Shown piece after piece: positions 6,387-7,178 of a DNA stretch of 7,178 bases (positions within the stretch are counted from its first letter, which is position 1; each line of letters begins with the position of its first letter). The notes below the pieces were generated by a model. That model was not told where the DNA came from. It worked only from the letters and a program-made list of their open reading frames with translations, and ran no database searches. The stretch comes from Acidobacteriota bacterium. Lineage in GTDB: Bacteria; Acidobacteriota; Vicinamibacteria; Vicinamibacterales; CAVVIG01. Position numbers and translations under genes: made by a program. The stretch lies in the NCBI GenBank assembly GCA_003222455.1, contig QHWF01000080.1, positions 1 through 7,178 on the forward strand, read 5' to 3'.

Positions 6387-6995
6387 ATGCTTCCTCTCAC
6401 CAAACGGCAGCGGGAAATCCTCGATTACCTGAACGAATTCATCAGTCAGCATGGGTATGCTCCCAGCCTCGAAGAAATCGGCCGGCGATTCGGTCTTTCT
6501 TCCCTGGCGACGGTCCACAAGCACCTGACCAACCTTCAGGACAAGGGTTTCATCAAGCGGGCCTGGAATCGCAGCCGGTCGGTCGAAATGGTGCCGACTC
6601 GCACGGGCGGTCGCGCCATCGAATTGCCGCTGCTCGGCTATGTCGCGGCCGGGCTCCCGATTGAAGCCGTGGCGTCCAACGAAACGATCGCGGTACCTGA
6701 AGATCTCGTGGGCAAACGCGACACGTACGTCCTGCGCGTCCGCGGCGACTCGATGATTGACGAGCAGATTCGCGACGGCGACTTCGTCGTCGTCGAGGAC
6801 CGGAAGACCGCGGAGAACGGCGAAATGGTCATCGCATTGCTTCGCGGATCGGACGTGACGTTAAAGAAGTTCTATCGCGAACCCGGGGGCAAGATCCGTC
6901 TGCAGCCGGCGAATGCGGCGATGCAGCCGATTTTTGTGGACCCTGAGCACGTACAAATTCAGGGCGTCATCGTTGGCGTGATGAGGAAGTACTGA
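6387..6995 (+). CDS. lexA: LexA repressor, self-cleaving SOS regulator
   Basis: LexA represses DNA-damage genes and cleaves itself when RecA filaments form on single-stranded DNA. The 202-residue protein has an N-terminal winged helix-turn-helix (about 1-65: LTKRQREILDYL, then PSLEEIGRRFGLSSLATVHKHLTNLQDKG), a short linker, and an S24 peptidase-like domain. The scissile bond is Ala88-Gly89 in GYVAAGLP. The catalytic serine is S122 in RGDSMID and the general-base lysine is K160 in VTLKKF, so autocleavage should work. E. coli LexA is also 202 residues. The recognition helix (SSLATVHKHL) differs from the E. coli one, so its operator should differ too. A strong promoter, candidate operators and a good Shine-Dalgarno sequence precede it. 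It is divergent from the kinase-recG group and is followed by a 9-bp array. Confidence 0.97.
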   Translation: MLPLTKRQREILDYLNEFISQHGYAPSLEEIGRRFGLSSLATVHKHLTNLQDKGFIKRAWNRSRSVEMVPTRTGGRAIELPLLGYVAAGLPIEAVASNETIAVPEDLVGKRDTYVLRVRGDSMIDEQIRDGDFVVVEDRKTAENGEMVIALLRGSDVTLKKFYREPGGKIRLQPANAAMQPIFVDPEHVQIQGVIVGVMRKY

Positions 6996-7012
6996 GGGCC
7001 GGGAAGGCCATG

Positions 7013-7093
7013 GAACGTCGGGGAGGCCCCGTGGGTCAGGGAGGCTTGCTGGGTCGCGTAGGTCAGGTGGGTCACGGAAGTCGCGTGCGTCGG
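7013..7093 (+). repeat. One-directional array of nine degenerate 9-bp units, 3' of lexA
   Basis: Starting 17 nt after the lexA stop, the sequence divides into nine 9-mers without slippage. Examples are GTGGGTCAG (7031), CTGGGTCGC (7049), GTAGGTCAG (7058), GTGGGTCAC (7067) and GGAAGTCGC (7076). Seven of the nine carry GTC at unit positions 5-7; the other two carry GCC or GCT. Traces of the period extend on both sides (AGGGCCGGG from 6995, AGACGCTGC at 7094). Unlike the other two elements in the window, no inverted partner arm is present. The plus strand is strongly G-rich, the minus strand C-rich. No coding role is likely: a minus-strand ORF through it is repeat-derived. Between here and the window end I see no gene. 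Confidence 0.7.
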
Positions 7094-7122
7094 AGACGCT
7101 GCGAGGATCTGCAAACGTCTAC

Positions 7123-7173
7123 TTGATCGATCCGCGTCCCTGAACTCACTGATTCCGTCGACCACTCGATCAA
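7123..7173. repeat. Perfect 8-bp inverted repeat near the window end
   Basis: TTGATCGA (7123-7130) and TCGATCAA (7166-7173) are perfect inverted arms around 35 nt. The arms are short and the loop long, so a strong hairpin is doubtful. They might be two copies of a binding half-site for a gene beyond the window, or chance. Confidence 0.25.
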
Positions 7174-7178
7174 CGGCA

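Noticed and set aside
6959..7165. Minus-strand ORF of 68 codons with THxT-like periodicity
   Set aside because: It reads through the 9-bp array and the antisense end of lexA; its periodicity comes from the DNA repeat.

Overview
This is a high-GC bacterial chromosomal segment of housekeeping genes, with no phage, transposon or CRISPR content. The best guess at the host is a member of Acidobacteriota, perhaps near Vicinamibacteria. That rests on the flavour of the LexA and aminotransferase sequences and on nine-base-periodic intergenic repeats of a kind I associate with such genomes. It is an inference, not a measurement.

Layout. Six genes run on the minus strand, read from right to left: a PfkB-family sugar kinase (6252-5257), a small predicted exported protein (5252-4662), recG (4665-2527), rsmD (2402-1848), coaD (1842-1348) and a class I aminotransferase of the aspartate type (1351-146). 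Spacing shows two tightly packed groups. In the first, kinase, exported protein and recG are separated by 4 bp and then by a 4-bp ATGA overlap. In the second, rsmD, coaD and the aminotransferase are separated by 5 bp and then by a 4-bp ATGA overlap. A 124-bp gap holding a large inverted repeat separates the groups. On the plus strand lexA (6387-6995) is transcribed divergently from the kinase, behind a good sigma70-type promoter (TTGACC, 17 bp, TATAGT) and several short palindromes that could be LexA operators.

Intergenic structure. The most unusual feature is a set of three elements with an exact 9-bp period, each just 3' of a stop codon: after the aminotransferase (15-100), after recG (2421-2515) and after lexA (7013-7093). 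The first two are long imperfect inverted repeats able to form hairpins with 37-bp and 33-bp arms. The third is a one-directional array. Their unit sequences differ (NNCGCRGAR, YACNAAGGA and an NNNNGTCNN-type unit), but the period and the placement are shared. None is followed by a T-run, so they are not ordinary intrinsic terminators.

Function. RecG (fork reversal and branch migration) and LexA (SOS repressor) put two DNA-damage genes on either side of one 134-bp divergent control region. RsmD methylates 16S rRNA and CoaD makes dephospho-CoA; their pairing is common in bacteria. No complete new defence or biosynthetic system is visible. The candidates for novelty are the period-9 repeats, the lexA control region and the unassigned exported protein coupled to recG.
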